Shown: positions 6,639 to 14,570, numbered from the stretch's first letter. The stretch: 27,750 nucleotides of DNA from Betaproteobacteria bacterium (GCA_016704895.1 JADIZG010000053.1:1-27750), one strand, 5' to 3'. Numbers and translations are program-made. The notes: generated by a model from the sequence alone, not told the origin.

Positions 6639-7603
6639 TGGCCGCTGCCGGGACGCTGAATTTCAAGCACCTGCGCTACTTCTGGGCGGTCGCGCGCTCG
6701 GGGAGCATCGCCCGGGCGAGCGGCCAGTTGCACGTCACGCCCCAGTCGATCAGCGGCCAGTTGGCCGAGCTGGAGGGTTCGCTCGGCGTCGAGCTCTTCC
6801 GGCGGGCGGGGAGGGGGCTCGAGCTCACCGAAGGCGGGCGGCGGATCCTGGGCTACGCCGACGAAATCTTCGGCCTCGAGCTCGAACTGATCGGCGCAGC
6901 ACGCGGCGCGGGGACCCGTGCCGCAGCGCCCTACCGTGTCGGCATCGCCGATTCGGTGCCCAAGTCGCTTGCCTGGCGCGTCGTCGAGCCGGCGCTGCGC
7001 CTCGAGATCCCGGTGCGGCTCGTCTGCCGCGAGGGGCGCCTCGCGGCGCTGCTCGCCGATCTCGCCGTCCACCGGCTCGACATCGTGATCGCCGACCGGC
7101 CGATGCCTTCCGACCTCAACGTGCGCGCGTACGACCATCGCCTCGGCGCGAGCGACCTGACGATCTTCGGCGCGGCCGCGCTGGTGTCGGGGCTGGCGGG
7201 CGACTTCCCGGCGATGCTGGACGGCGCGCCGTTCCTGATGCCCGGGGAGGGCGTGGCGATCCGGCGCGGACTCGAGCAGTGGTTCGACGCCGCGAGGATC
7301 CGGCCCCGGATCGTCGGCGAGTTCGACGACAGCGCGCTCATGAAGGCGTTCGGGCAGGGCGGGGCCGGCTGCTTCGCCGCGCCTTCCGCCATGGCCGATT
7401 ACGTGTGCCGCCACTACGGCGTGCAGGCCGTCGGCCGCGTCGAGCAGGTCATGGAGGAGCTCTACGCGATCACGACCGAGCGTCGCCTGCAGCACCCCGC
7501 CACGCTGGCGGTGAGCCGGGCCGCCTCGCGCGACCTGTTCGGGACGGGCACCCCCGGCGGCAGCGCGCCGCCCGGGCGCCGGCGATCCGCGTCCCGAACG
7601 TAG
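6638..7603 (+). CDS. nhaR: NhaR-type LysR transcriptional activator
   Basis: This 321-aa LysR protein matches the NhaR subfamily rather than generic LysR. The N-terminus has LNFKHLRYFWAVARSGSIAR and the HTH segment LHVTPQSISGQLAELEGSLG. The C-terminal half has GEFDDSALMKAFGQGGAGCF, then VGRVEQVMEELYAITTERRL and QHPATLAVSRAA, which parallel E. coli NhaR (GEFDDAALMKAFG, GRVENVMEEYHAIFAERMIQHPA). E. coli NhaR responds to Na+ and activates nhaA. No antiporter gene is visible here; instead the gene is divergent from alx across 124 nt, so membrane ion or alkaline stress is a reasonable guess for its role. ATG 6638 is chosen because upstream frames run through the promoter. The last 20 or so residues (Pro/Gly/Arg-rich) are non-conserved. 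Confidence 0.87.
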   Translation: MAAAGTLNFKHLRYFWAVARSGSIARASGQLHVTPQSISGQLAELEGSLGVELFRRAGRGLELTEGGRRILGYADEIFGLELELIGAARGAGTRAAAPYRVGIADSVPKSLAWRVVEPALRLEIPVRLVCREGRLAALLADLAVHRLDIVIADRPMPSDLNVRAYDHRLGASDLTIFGAAALVSGLAGDFPAMLDGAPFLMPGEGVAIRRGLEQWFDAARIRPRIVGEFDDSALMKAFGQGGAGCFAAPSAMADYVCRHYGVQAVGRVEQVMEELYAITTERRLQHPATLAVSRAASRDLFGTGTPGGSAPPGRRRSASRT

Positions 7604-7704
7604 CGTTCGCGGCGCGCCGAGCGCTCCGTGCCCGGCCCGCACCGTCGACACCCGACAGCGGCTGCCGCACAATCGGCGCCGCACCCGCTCACCCCCGCCC
7701 GCCG

Positions 7705-8148
7705 ATGAAGCCCCCCTCCGATTTCGTGTCCGCCTGGCGCCGGCTCGCCGTCAAGCACCGGGTGGGCCTCGGCCCGCTCATGGGCTCGCGCGGCGACGAG
7801 TTCGCGGTGGCCCTCGCTGCGGCGTCGCTGGTGGTTCCGCCGGGCACGTCGCTGTCGGAGCGCGAGGTGAACGAGCGTCTGGTCGCGTGGCTCGCCGGTC
7901 CCGGCGCGATGCTCGCGACCGACCACGTCGAGCTGCGGCGATGGCTCGTCGACCTGGGTCTCCTCGAGCGCGACGGCTACGGGCGCGAGTACCGTCGCGT
8001 CGCGCCGCCGGTTGCGTATGCGGCAGCGGTGGCAGCGCTCGCCGCGATCGACGCGGGCGCCGTCGCTGAGGCTGCGCGCGTGGAGCTCGCGCGCGATCGT
8101 GCCGAGCGGCGCGCACGGCACGAGGCGCGCGGAGGAGCGTCGCGATGA
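7705..8148 (+). CDS. DUF2087-domain protein
   Basis: This 147-aa protein contains SEREVNERLVAWL and DHVELRRWLVDLGLLERDGYG, the core of the DUF2087 domain (usually written as SEREVN, then DHATLRRxLVDxGxLxR), which has a winged-helix-like pattern and is often found in small putative regulators. The N-terminal FVSAWRRLAVKHRVGLGPLM is unassigned and the C-terminus is an Arg/Ala-rich helix. It heads the cassette with RidA, tadA, ldcA and GNAT, and its stop overlaps the ridA start by 4 nt (ATGA at 8145). The molecular function is unknown. No strong ribosome site precedes ATG 7705. Confidence 0.75.
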   Translation: MKPPSDFVSAWRRLAVKHRVGLGPLMGSRGDEFAVALAAASLVVPPGTSLSEREVNERLVAWLAGPGAMLATDHVELRRWLVDLGLLERDGYGREYRRVAPPVAYAAAVAALAAIDAGAVAEAARVELARDRAERRARHEARGGASR

Positions 8149-8542
8149 GCCGCCGGAACCTTTCGTCGGGCGCGCCCTGGGAGCCGATCGTCGGCTACTC
8201 GCGCGCGGTCGTCGTCGGCGACCGGGTCTTCGTGTCGGGCACGACGGCGACCGACGGCAAGGGCGGCATCGTCGGCGCGGCGACGCGTACGCGCAGGCGA
8301 AGCAGGCGATCGCGAACATCGCGTCGGCGCTCGCGCAGGCGGGCGCCACGCTCGCCGACGTCGTGCGCACGCGCATCTACGTCGTCGACATCGCGCAATG
8401 GGAGGCGGTCGGACGCGCGCACGGCGAGGCGTTCGGCGGCATCCGGCCCGCGTGCACGATGGTCGAGGTGTCGAAGCTGATCTCGCCGGAGATCCTGGTC
8501 GAGATCGAGGCCGACGCGGTGATCGGGGCGGGAGGCGCATGA
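8145..8542 (+). CDS. RidA-family protein (frameshifted)
   Basis: This is a RidA/YjgF-family protein; members hydrolyse reactive enamine/imine intermediates such as 2-aminoacrylate, and some homologues have other roles. The N-terminal frame gives VVVGDRVFVSGTTATDGKGG IVGA and breaks at about 8279-8281. The other frame continues DAYAQAKQAIANIASALAQA, VVRTRIYVVDIAQWEAVGRA, and RPACTMVEVSKLISPEILVE. That includes the conserved R of VRTRIYVVD and the late E of LVEIEADAV. A single missing G (GG where GGG is expected) explains the shift. The corrected length is 132 aa, normal for RidA. The start overlaps the DUF2087 gene and the stop overlaps tadA, both as ATGA. A sequence error is the likeliest explanation. 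Confidence 0.8.
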
Positions 8543-9021
8543 GCCTGTCCGCAGCGACCGCGAGCGCCGCCGACGAGCGCTGGATGGGCGAGGCGATCGC
8601 GCTCGCCCGCGAGGCGGCGCGTCGCGGCGAGGTGCCGGTGGGCGCCGTCGTCGTGAAGGACGGCAGTGTGATCGGGCGCGGCGGCAACGCGCCGATCGCG
8701 GCGTCGGATCCGACCGCGCACGCCGAGATCGCGGCGATGCGCGAGGCGGCGCGCGCGCTCGGCAACTACCGGCTGCCCGGCTGCACGCTCTACGTGACGA
8801 TCGAGCCCTGCGCGATGTGCGCCGGCGCGATCCTGCACGCGCGGATCTCGCGCGTCGTCTTCGGCGCGTCCGATCCGAAGACCGGGGCGTGCGGATCGGT
8901 CGTCGACCTGTTCGCCGAGCCGCGGCTCAACCATCACGCGACGGTGGCGGCCGGCGTGCGCGGCGACGAATGCGGCGCGCTGCTGTCGGCGTTCTTCGCG
9001 GAGCGCAGGGGGCGGGGATGA
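8539..9021 (+). CDS. tadA: tRNA-specific adenosine deaminase TadA
   Basis: TadA converts A34 to inosine in the tRNA-Arg(ACG) anticodon, allowing CGN decoding. This 160-aa protein has all the zinc deaminase elements: HAE with His61 as ligand and Glu63 as proton shuttle, and PCAMC with Cys91 and Cys94 as ligands. The TadA-specific stretches NYRLPGCTLYVTIEPCAMCA, SRVVFGASDPKTGACGSVVD, LNHH and the C-terminal DECGALLSAFF are all present. The start at ATG 8539 has GGAG at 8531-8534. It overlaps the ridA stop by 4 nt. Confidence 0.95.
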   Translation: MSLSAATASAADERWMGEAIALAREAARRGEVPVGAVVVKDGSVIGRGGNAPIAASDPTAHAEIAAMREAARALGNYRLPGCTLYVTIEPCAMCAGAILHARISRVVFGASDPKTGACGSVVDLFAEPRLNHHATVAAGVRGDECGALLSAFFAERRGRG

Positions 9022-9052
9022 CGCGCGCAGCGCCGTTGCCGGGAGAGGGGCG

Positions 9053-9946
9053 GTGAGCGCGCTGTCGGTCGCGATCTACGCGCCTTCCGGGTTCGCCCAG
9101 GACCCGTCGGCCCTCGACCGCGCGGTGACGTGCCTCGCCGGGCTCGGCTGCAACGTGCACGTGGACGCGTCCGCGCTCGCGCGGCACACGCGCTTCGCCG
9201 GCACCGACGACGAGCGGCTCGCGGCGGTCCTGCGCGTCGCGGCGATGCCCGGCGTGAACGTCGCGCTCGCGCTGCGCGGGGGCTACGGCTGGACGCGGCT
9301 GCTTCCGCGCCTCGATTTTCGCGCGCTGGCCGCGAGCGGCAAGCGCTGGATCGGCCACTCGGACTTCACGGCGTTCCAGCTCGCGATGCTCGCGGCGACC
9401 GGAAGGGTCACCTACGCCGGACCGATGGCGACCTACGATTTCGGCGCCGAGGCGCCGAGCGACTTCACGATCGGCCATGCGCTCGCGATGCTCGCGCGCG
9501 GGGCCGACGAGGCGACGTTCGACACCGAGGGGCCGGACGTCGACGCGGAGGGCACGCTGTGGGGCGGCAACCTGACGATGATCGCCTCGCTCGTCGGCAC
9601 GCCGTACCTGCCGCGCGTCGACGGCGGCCTCCTGTTCGTCGAGGACGTCTCGGAGCACCCGTACCGGGTCGAGCGCATGCTCCACCAGCTGCACTACGCC
9701 GGCATCCTCGCGCGGCAGCGGGCGATCCTCGTGGGCGCGTTCACCGGCTACGAGCTCGCGCCTCAGGACAACGGCTACGATCTCGACGCGGCGCTCGCGC
9801 ACCTGCGCGACGTCTGCCGCGTGCCGATCGTCACCGGGCTGCCGTTCGGCCACGTGCGCGACAAGCTCACGCTGCCGGTCGGCGGGCGCGCGCGGCTCGC
9901 GGTGCGCGGGGGCGAGGCGACGCTCGCGATGGAGGACGGACGATGA
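9053..9946 (+). CDS. ldcA: LD-carboxypeptidase (murein tetrapeptide carboxypeptidase, S66 family)
   Basis: This 297-aa enzyme of the S66 family removes the terminal D-Ala from murein tetrapeptides in the cytoplasm during peptidoglycan recycling. Visible landmarks are AIYAPSGF at the N-terminus, LRGGYGWTRLLPRLDF, the nucleophile motif WIGHSDFTAFQLAML (Ser in GHSD), GGNLTMIASLVGTPYLP, and VEDVSEHPYRVERMLHQL supplying the acidic residue. Towards the end are VGAFTGYE and the conserved TGLPFGHVRDKLTLPVGG with the catalytic His. The start is GTG 9053 preceded by a GGAGAGGGG purine tract; no ATG in this frame gives a sensible N-terminus. It lies 31 nt after tadA and its stop overlaps the GNAT gene (ATGA). 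Confidence 0.92.
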   Translation: MSALSVAIYAPSGFAQDPSALDRAVTCLAGLGCNVHVDASALARHTRFAGTDDERLAAVLRVAAMPGVNVALALRGGYGWTRLLPRLDFRALAASGKRWIGHSDFTAFQLAMLAATGRVTYAGPMATYDFGAEAPSDFTIGHALAMLARGADEATFDTEGPDVDAEGTLWGGNLTMIASLVGTPYLPRVDGGLLFVEDVSEHPYRVERMLHQLHYAGILARQRAILVGAFTGYELAPQDNGYDLDAALAHLRDVCRVPIVTGLPFGHVRDKLTLPVGGRARLAVRGGEATLAMEDGR

Positions 9947-10377
9947 GCGCGGGCAGGTGGGCGGTGCGGCCTGCGGTCTGGGAGTGCGACGACGAGGCGC
10001 TGCGCCTCATCCGGTTCGCGGTGTTCGTCGTCGAGCAGCGCGTGCCCGAGGAGCTCGAGTGGGACGGCACCGACGCGGCGTGCGAGCACGCGATCGCCGA
10101 GGACGGGGCGGGCTCGCCGGTCGGGTGCGGACGCCTGCTGCCGGACGGCCACATCGGGCGCATGGCGGTGCTGCGCGAGTGGCGCGGCCGCGGCGTCGGC
10201 GGCGCGATCCTCGAGCGCCTCGTGGCGCTCGCGCGGGAGCGCGGGCACGCGGTCGCGCGCCTCAACGCGCAGACGCACGCGATGCCGTTCTACGAATCCC
10301 ACGGGTTCGTCGCGGTCGGCGACGAGTTCGACGAGGCCGGCATTCCGCACCGCGCGATGGAACGCGCGCTGCGCTGA
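9943..10377 (+). CDS. GNAT-family N-acetyltransferase
   Basis: This 144-aa single-domain GNAT protein shows the acetyl-CoA pyrophosphate-binding loop in IGRMAVLREWRGRGVGGAIL (R-G-R-G-V-G), followed by NAQTHAMPFYESHGFVAVGD, the typical motif B with YExxGF. The N-terminal RFAVFVVEQRVPEELEWD is characteristic of the ElaA/YjcF-like subgroup. The substrate is unknown. It is the last gene of the plus-strand cassette, overlaps ldcA by 4 nt (ATGA at 9943), and converges on the NRDE gene with only 3 nt between the stops. Confidence 0.87.
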   Translation: MSAGRWAVRPAVWECDDEALRLIRFAVFVVEQRVPEELEWDGTDAACEHAIAEDGAGSPVGCGRLLPDGHIGRMAVLREWRGRGVGGAILERLVALARERGHAVARLNAQTHAMPFYESHGFVAVGDEFDEAGIPHRAMERALR

Positions 10378-10380
10378 ACC

Positions 10381-11164
10381 TCAGGAACGGGGTTCGAACC
10401 GCGTTCCGGGGGTGATGCCGAAGCGCTCGTCGACGACGCCGCTCAGGCGTCCCGCCGCGTCGAACGACCGCTCGACGAATCGCGCTTGTCCGTCGCGCGC
10501 GACGACGAGCACGGTCGAGCAGCGCGTGCCGTAGCGGTCGCCCACGATGAACGGCGCGGAGAGCATGCGCTCCAAGTCGAGCGTGACGCCCGTCGACGGC
10601 AACGCCTCGTCGGACGCGCGCTCGCGATCGGCGAGGGCGTCGAACAGTTCGTCGATGTCGTCGTCGCCGCGACCGGCCCAGGCCGAGAGTGCCGCGGAGA
10701 CCTTCCGGACCTTGGGCCAGGGCGTTCCGAGCGCGGCGTTGGAGAGGGCCGACACGCCCGGGTCGACCGCGCGCGCCGAGGCCGTCCGGTTCGATGCCCA
10801 TCGCGCCGCGCCCGCGTTCCCGGCGAGCAGGTTGTAGCCGTTGTACCGACCCCTGTCGGCGTCCAGCCGCGACAGGTAGGCGCCGAGCGAGCCCGCCGAC
10901 AGCGCGCCGGTGACGAGGCCGCCGCGCGATGCCGCGTTCGCCTCCTTGCGACCCGGCTCCCGGACGTTGGTGACGAGCGCCCAGCGGCCGTCGCGCCGCA
11001 CGCCGAACCAGGTTCCGCCGGCCGACAGGTCGCGTCCGGCAAGCCAGCCCTCGTCCCACCAGTGCGCGGGCCGCGCCTCGCGCGCGTGGTACTCGTCGCG
11101 GTTCGCGGCGATCGACGAGCGCGTAGCGCGGATGCGCGTCCAGGGCGACGGCGACGAGGCACAT
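10381..11164 (-). CDS. NRDE (TANGO2) family protein (frameshifted)
   Basis: The family signature is clear: MCLVAVALDAHPRYALV at the N-terminus with Cys2 (the Ntn-hydrolase-like nucleophile position), then IAANRDEYHAREARPAHWWD containing the NRDE motif, GGTWFGVRRDGRWALVTNVR, and the late SAPFIVGDRYGTRCSTVLVV. One extra base at about 11113 separates the first 17 codons from the rest: LVIAANRDE is expected where the present frame reads LVDRREP. Correcting it gives 260 aa, the usual size. Human TANGO2 is linked to heme/lipid homeostasis; the bacterial role is not settled. The gene follows the DUF4936-like and ygfZ genes on the minus strand, as in related betaproteobacteria. Confidence 0.82.
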
Positions 11165-11198
11165 GGTCGGCGAGGATCGGGACAGGCGACCGGACGAG

Positions 11199-11498
11199 TC
11201 ACTCCGCGTCGAGCGCGCCGCACCCGACGAAGCGCTCGACGTGGCGGCCGCCGTCCGCGTACCTGCCGGCGCCGTGGCGCTCGAGCGCCTCGGCGAGCGT
11301 GAGCTCGAACGCGACGGGATCGTCGACCGTCTCGTAGACCTCCATCCACGTCGAGGGATCGTCGGTCCGCTTCATCAGGCGCCCGACGACGCCGCAGTCC
11401 ACGGCGACGTCCAGCATCATCGCGGTGACCGCGGCGCGCGCCTCGCAGGCATCGCCCGCGAGCCGGTACCAGACGGATTACGACGGGGCGGCGGTCAT
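11199..11498 (-). CDS. DUF4936-like small protein, N-terminus interrupted by a stop
   Basis: The stretch VGRLMKRTDDPSTWMEVYET with VDDPVAFELTLAEAL matches the C-terminal half of DUF4936 proteins (about 95-100 aa, betaproteobacterial). From ATG 11420 only 73 aa are encoded. Upstream in the same frame the homology continues (VWYRLAGDACEARAAVTAMM, comparable to the family's YVYYR start) and leads to ATG 11498 with GAGGG in front, but TAA at 11478-11480 interrupts after MTAAPS. Either the stop is a sequence error or mutation, or translation now starts at 11420 and the product lacks its first strand. It lies between ygfZ and the NRDE gene. Confidence 0.6.
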
Positions 11499-11557
11499 GG
11501 CGCCGCCCTCGGGCTGCGCCGCTGCCCGGACGTCGCGCACCGATGCGCCGGGACGGT

Positions 11558-12550
11558 TCACAGCTTCACGCTCTTCGGCGCGCTCGCCGGCAGCGCGTAG
11601 GGCAGCGGCAGACGCTCGAGCGCCGGCCCGTCGGGCGCGCCGACGTGGACGTCGCCGCTCTCGACGGCCGCGAGCTGCACGACCGCGATGAGATCGGCGC
11701 TCCCGTCGGGCAGCGCGACGGCGTCGACGACGCTGCCGCAGGCCTGCTCCCCGAACGCGCTGCTGAAGACCGGCGTCGCGGGCGCGGGCGGCGGGGCGGC
11801 GACGTGGAACGGGTGCGCGCGCTCCTTGAGGATGCCCAGGTGCTGCGAGCGCGCGACGATCTCCTGTCCCGGGTAGCAGCCCTTCGTGAAGCTCACGCCG
11901 CCCACGACCTCCCAGTTCGCGGTCTGCGGAACGTGGCGCTCCTGCGTGGCGAGCGTGATCTGGGCGACGCCGGCGCGGATCGCGAGCCAGCGCCAGACCG
12001 ACTCGTCCGCGACCGTTGCATGCTTCGCGAGCGCCGCAACGGTCGACGCCGCGCGGTCGGCCGGCACCGCGACGAGGACGCGGCCGTCCGGCAGGCCGAT
12101 TGCCGTGCCGTCGCCGTCGAAGCCGACCGCGCGCATCGGCGTCGGATCGACGCCGAGCGCCGCCCTCACGGCGCCGGCCGCCGCCGGGCCGCCGACGCCG
12201 ATCGCCGACAGCGCCGGGGCGCCCGCGGCGACCGTCACCTTGGACCGGAGCACGAACATCGACAGGCGCTTGCGGATGGGCTCGGCCAGGTCGGCGGCGA
12301 GCGCCAGCCGGCACGCCGGCCCCGACGCCGGGCGCCAGACCAGCATCGTCGCCAGCATCCGGCCCTTGGGCGAGTTGTAGGTCGCCCACTCGGCGGCCCC
12401 GGGCGCGAGGCCGGCGACGTCGTTCGACAGCTGGCCGTGCAGGAAGGCGATCGCGTCGGCGCCGGCCACGTCCAGGAACGTCGTGCCGGGAAGGTGCGCG
12501 GCCACGGCGGAGTCACGGGCTGCGGCGAACGCGGCAGCCGGGGTGGTCAT
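11558..12550 (-). CDS. ygfZ: Folate-binding protein YgfZ, GcvT-like
   Basis: YgfZ is a tetrahydrofolate-binding paralogue of the glycine-cleavage T protein that supports assembly or repair of certain Fe-S enzymes such as MiaB. The 330-aa product has FLHGQLSNDVAGLAPGAAEW near the N-terminus, YNSPKGRMLATM, and the diagnostic K-G-C-Y-x-G-Q-E motif as SFTKGCYPGQEIVARSQHLG with its essential Cys at about residue 223. The family is normally 320-360 aa. I choose ATG 12550 (MTTPAAAF); alternatives upstream at 12562 and 12607 add non-conserved residues. It starts the minus-strand cassette and is divergent from rpsB. Confidence 0.9.
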   Translation of the reverse strand: MTTPAAAFAAARDSAVAAHLPGTTFLDVAGADAIAFLHGQLSNDVAGLAPGAAEWATYNSPKGRMLATMLVWRPASGPACRLALAADLAEPIRKRLSMFVLRSKVTVAAGAPALSAIGVGGPAAAGAVRAALGVDPTPMRAVGFDGDGTAIGLPDGRVLVAVPADRAASTVAALAKHATVADESVWRWLAIRAGVAQITLATQERHVPQTANWEVVGGVSFTKGCYPGQEIVARSQHLGILKERAHPFHVAAPPPAPATPVFSSAFGEQACGSVVDAVALPDGSADLIAVVQLAAVESGDVHVGAPDGPALERLPLPYALPASAPKSVKL

Positions 12551-12612
12551 CGTAGGGGGCATCCTGGGCTCGTCGCGGGGGAGTGGGGGAGGGACGGGGA
12601 AGCGCAAAAGCG

Positions 12613-12621
12613 TGCTAGAAT
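12613..12621 (+). promoter_or_regulatory. Extended -10 promoter of the rpsB operon
   Basis: TGCTAGAAT is an extended -10 element (TGn plus TAGAAT) 185 nt before the rpsB ATG, just after the ygfZ divergent start region. No good -35 hexamer lies 17 nt upstream, which is compatible with an extended -10 promoter. It predicts transcription starting near 12628. Confidence 0.5.
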
Positions 12622-12627
12622 ATCAAG

Positions 12628-12805
12628 TTAGCTCGACCCGGTCGGAGGGCGCGCCGCCTTGGCGCGGTTCTTCCGGGACGGGCAATCCGCGCACCCGCGG
12701 GGTTCAGGGTGCTCGCCGGGGACGGCGCCTTCGCGGGCGACCCTCCCGGAGGGCCAGATTTGTCCCCGGGTGTCGCTCTTCAACCCTGAGAACGAGGAAG
12801 TCGCC
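12628..12805 (+). ncRNA. Long structured 5' leader of rpsB
   Basis: About 178 nt of leader precede rpsB with no convincing gene. It is full of short GC stems: a GCGCGCC/GGCGCGG pairing at about 12648-12666, GCACCC/GGGTGC at about 12690-12714, and CCCT/AGGG around CCCTCCCGGAGGG at about 12742-12754. In gammaproteobacteria ribosomal protein S2 represses rpsB-tsf through a structured leader, so a similar role is possible here. This is an inference; I cannot match a known leader motif. The ribosome site GAGGAAG (12794-12800) follows. Confidence 0.4.
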
Positions 12806-13546
12806 ATGTCCGTCACGATGCGCCAGATGCTGGAAGCCGGGGTCCATTTCGGCCACCAGACCCGCTACTGGAACCCGAAGATGTCCGAGTACATCTTCGG
12901 CCACCGCAACAAGATCCACATCGTCAACCTCGAGCGCACGCTCGAGAAGTACAACGATGCGATGAAGTACATCCGCCAGCTGGCGTCGAACAAGGGCACG
13001 ATCCTGTTCGTCGGCACGAAGCGGCAGGCCCGCGACATCGTCGCCGAGGAGGCGCGCCGCTGCTCGATGCCCTACGTCGACCAGCGCTGGCTGGGCGGCA
13101 TGCTGACCAACTTCAAGACGGTCAAGGGCTCGATCAAGCGCCTGAAGGACCTCGAGCAGATGGTCGAGGACGGCACGATGGAGCGCATGGCCAAGCGCGA
13201 GGCGCTCTCGCTCAAGCGCGAGCTTGCCAAGCTGCAGCAGAGCCTCGGCGGCATCAAGGACATGAACGCGCTGCCCGACGCGATGTTCGTCATCGACGTG
13301 GGTTTCCACAAGATCGCGGTCACCGAGGCGAAGAAGCTCGGCGTCCCGGTCGTCGCAGTGGTCGACACGAACCACTCGCCGGAGGGGATCGCGCACGTGA
13401 TCCCGGGCAACGACGACTCGAGCCGCGCGATCAGGCTCTATGCGCGCGGCGCGGCCGACGCGATCCAGGAAGGCCGCAACGTGGTGATCCAGGAGATCAT
13501 CCAGGGCAGCGACGAGTTCGTGGAGGTCGCCGAGGAGGCGAAGTAA
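12806..13546 (+). CDS. rpsB: 30S ribosomal protein S2
   Basis: This 246-aa S2 protein is complete: MSVTMRQMLEAGVHFGHQTR, NPKMSEYIFGHRNKIHIVNL, TILFVGTKRQARDIVAEEA, VDQRWLGGMLTNFKTVKGSI and VVAVVDTNHSPEGIAHVIPG. It is a late-assembling component of the 30S body that helps recruit S1. GAGGAAG lies 5 nt before the ATG. It is the first gene of the core operon, followed by an attenuator-like hairpin and tsf. Codon use is strongly biased, as expected for a highly expressed gene. Confidence 0.98.
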   Translation: MSVTMRQMLEAGVHFGHQTRYWNPKMSEYIFGHRNKIHIVNLERTLEKYNDAMKYIRQLASNKGTILFVGTKRQARDIVAEEARRCSMPYVDQRWLGGMLTNFKTVKGSIKRLKDLEQMVEDGTMERMAKREALSLKRELAKLQQSLGGIKDMNALPDAMFVIDVGFHKIAVTEAKKLGVPVVAVVDTNHSPEGIAHVIPGNDDSSRAIRLYARGAADAIQEGRNVVIQEIIQGSDEFVEVAEEAK

Positions 13547-13563
13547 GCCGGACGCATCAGGGA

Positions 13564-13580
13564 GGGGGCCACGGGCCCCC
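13564..13580 (+). terminator. Attenuator-like hairpin between rpsB and tsf
   Basis: GGGGGCC and GGCCCCC form a perfect 7-bp stem around the loop ACG, followed by TTCTTTC. This is a terminator-like hairpin with an imperfect T tract, so partial termination is likely. A hairpin at this junction would let rpsB be transcribed in excess over tsf. Confidence 0.65.
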
Positions 13581-13663
13581 TTCTTTCGAGAACGGCGCCC
13601 CGCCGACGACGGCGGAGGTGAAGCGCGGCGCCCGTCGCCGCGCAGCGCGACATGGAGCACAGG

Positions 13664-14560
13664 ATGGCGGACATTTCCGCGAGCATGGTGATGGAGCTGC
13701 GCAGCCGTACCGGGCTGGGCATGATGGAGTGCAAGAAGGCGCTGGCCGAATCCGGCGGCGACCTGACGAAGGCGGAGGAGCTCCTGCGCATCCGCTCGGG
13801 TGCCAAGGCGTCGAAGGCGGCGTCGCGCGTCGCGGCCGAGGGCATCGTGGGCGCGTGGATGTCGGCCGACGCGACCTCCGGCGCGATGGTCGAGGTGAAC
13901 TGCGAGACGGACTTCGTCGCGCGGAACGAGGACTTCGTCGCGTTCGCGCGCAAGCTCGCCGAGCTCGTCGCCGCGAAGAACCCGGCCGACGTCGCGGCGC
14001 TCTCGGCGCTGCCGATGGACGGCGGCACGGTCGAGTCCGTGCGCCAGGCGCTCGTCCAGAAGATCGGCGAGAACGTGTCGATCCGCCGCTTCCGGCGCTT
14101 CGCGACCGCCTCGCGGCTCGCGAGCTACGTGCACGGCGGCGGCCGCATCGGCGTCATCGTCGAGATCGACGGCGGCGACGACGCGCTCGGCAAGGACATC
14201 GCGATGCACGTCGCGGCGTCCGGCGCGCCCGGCGCGATCCGGCCGGTGTGCGTCTCGAAGGACCAGGTGCCCGCGGAGCTCATCGCGAAGGAGCGCGAGA
14301 TCTTCACGGCGCAGGCGGCCGAGTCGGGCAAGCCTCCCGAGATCGTCGCGAAGATGGTCGACGGTCGCATCGCGAAGTACCTCGCCGAAGTGACGCTGCT
14401 CGGCCAGCCGTTCGTCAAGAATCCCGACGAGACGGTCGAGAAGGTGCTGAAGGCGGCCGGAGCGACCGTGAAGGCGTTCGCGCTGTACGTCGTCGGCGAG
14501 GGCATCGAGAAGAAGAAGGACGACTTCGCGGCCGAGGTGGCCGCGATGGCGAAGGCGTAA
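13664..14560 (+). CDS. tsf: Translation elongation factor Ts
   Basis: EF-Ts is the guanine-nucleotide exchange factor for EF-Tu. The 298-aa product starts MADISASMVMELRSRTGLGM followed by MECKKALAESGGD, the N-terminal UBA-like domain, and carries the EF-Tu contact motif TDFVARN at residues 82-88. The downstream core domains are complete to the AKA C-terminus. I choose ATG 13664, which has GGAG 6 nt upstream, over ATG 13652, which adds MEHR and has no ribosome site. Confidence 0.97.
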   Translation: MADISASMVMELRSRTGLGMMECKKALAESGGDLTKAEELLRIRSGAKASKAASRVAAEGIVGAWMSADATSGAMVEVNCETDFVARNEDFVAFARKLAELVAAKNPADVAALSALPMDGGTVESVRQALVQKIGENVSIRRFRRFATASRLASYVHGGGRIGVIVEIDGGDDALGKDIAMHVAASGAPGAIRPVCVSKDQVPAELIAKEREIFTAQAAESGKPPEIVAKMVDGRIAKYLAEVTLLGQPFVKNPDETVEKVLKAAGATVKAFALYVVGEGIEKKKDDFAAEVAAMAKA

Positions 14561-14570
14561 GGGCGCGAGG

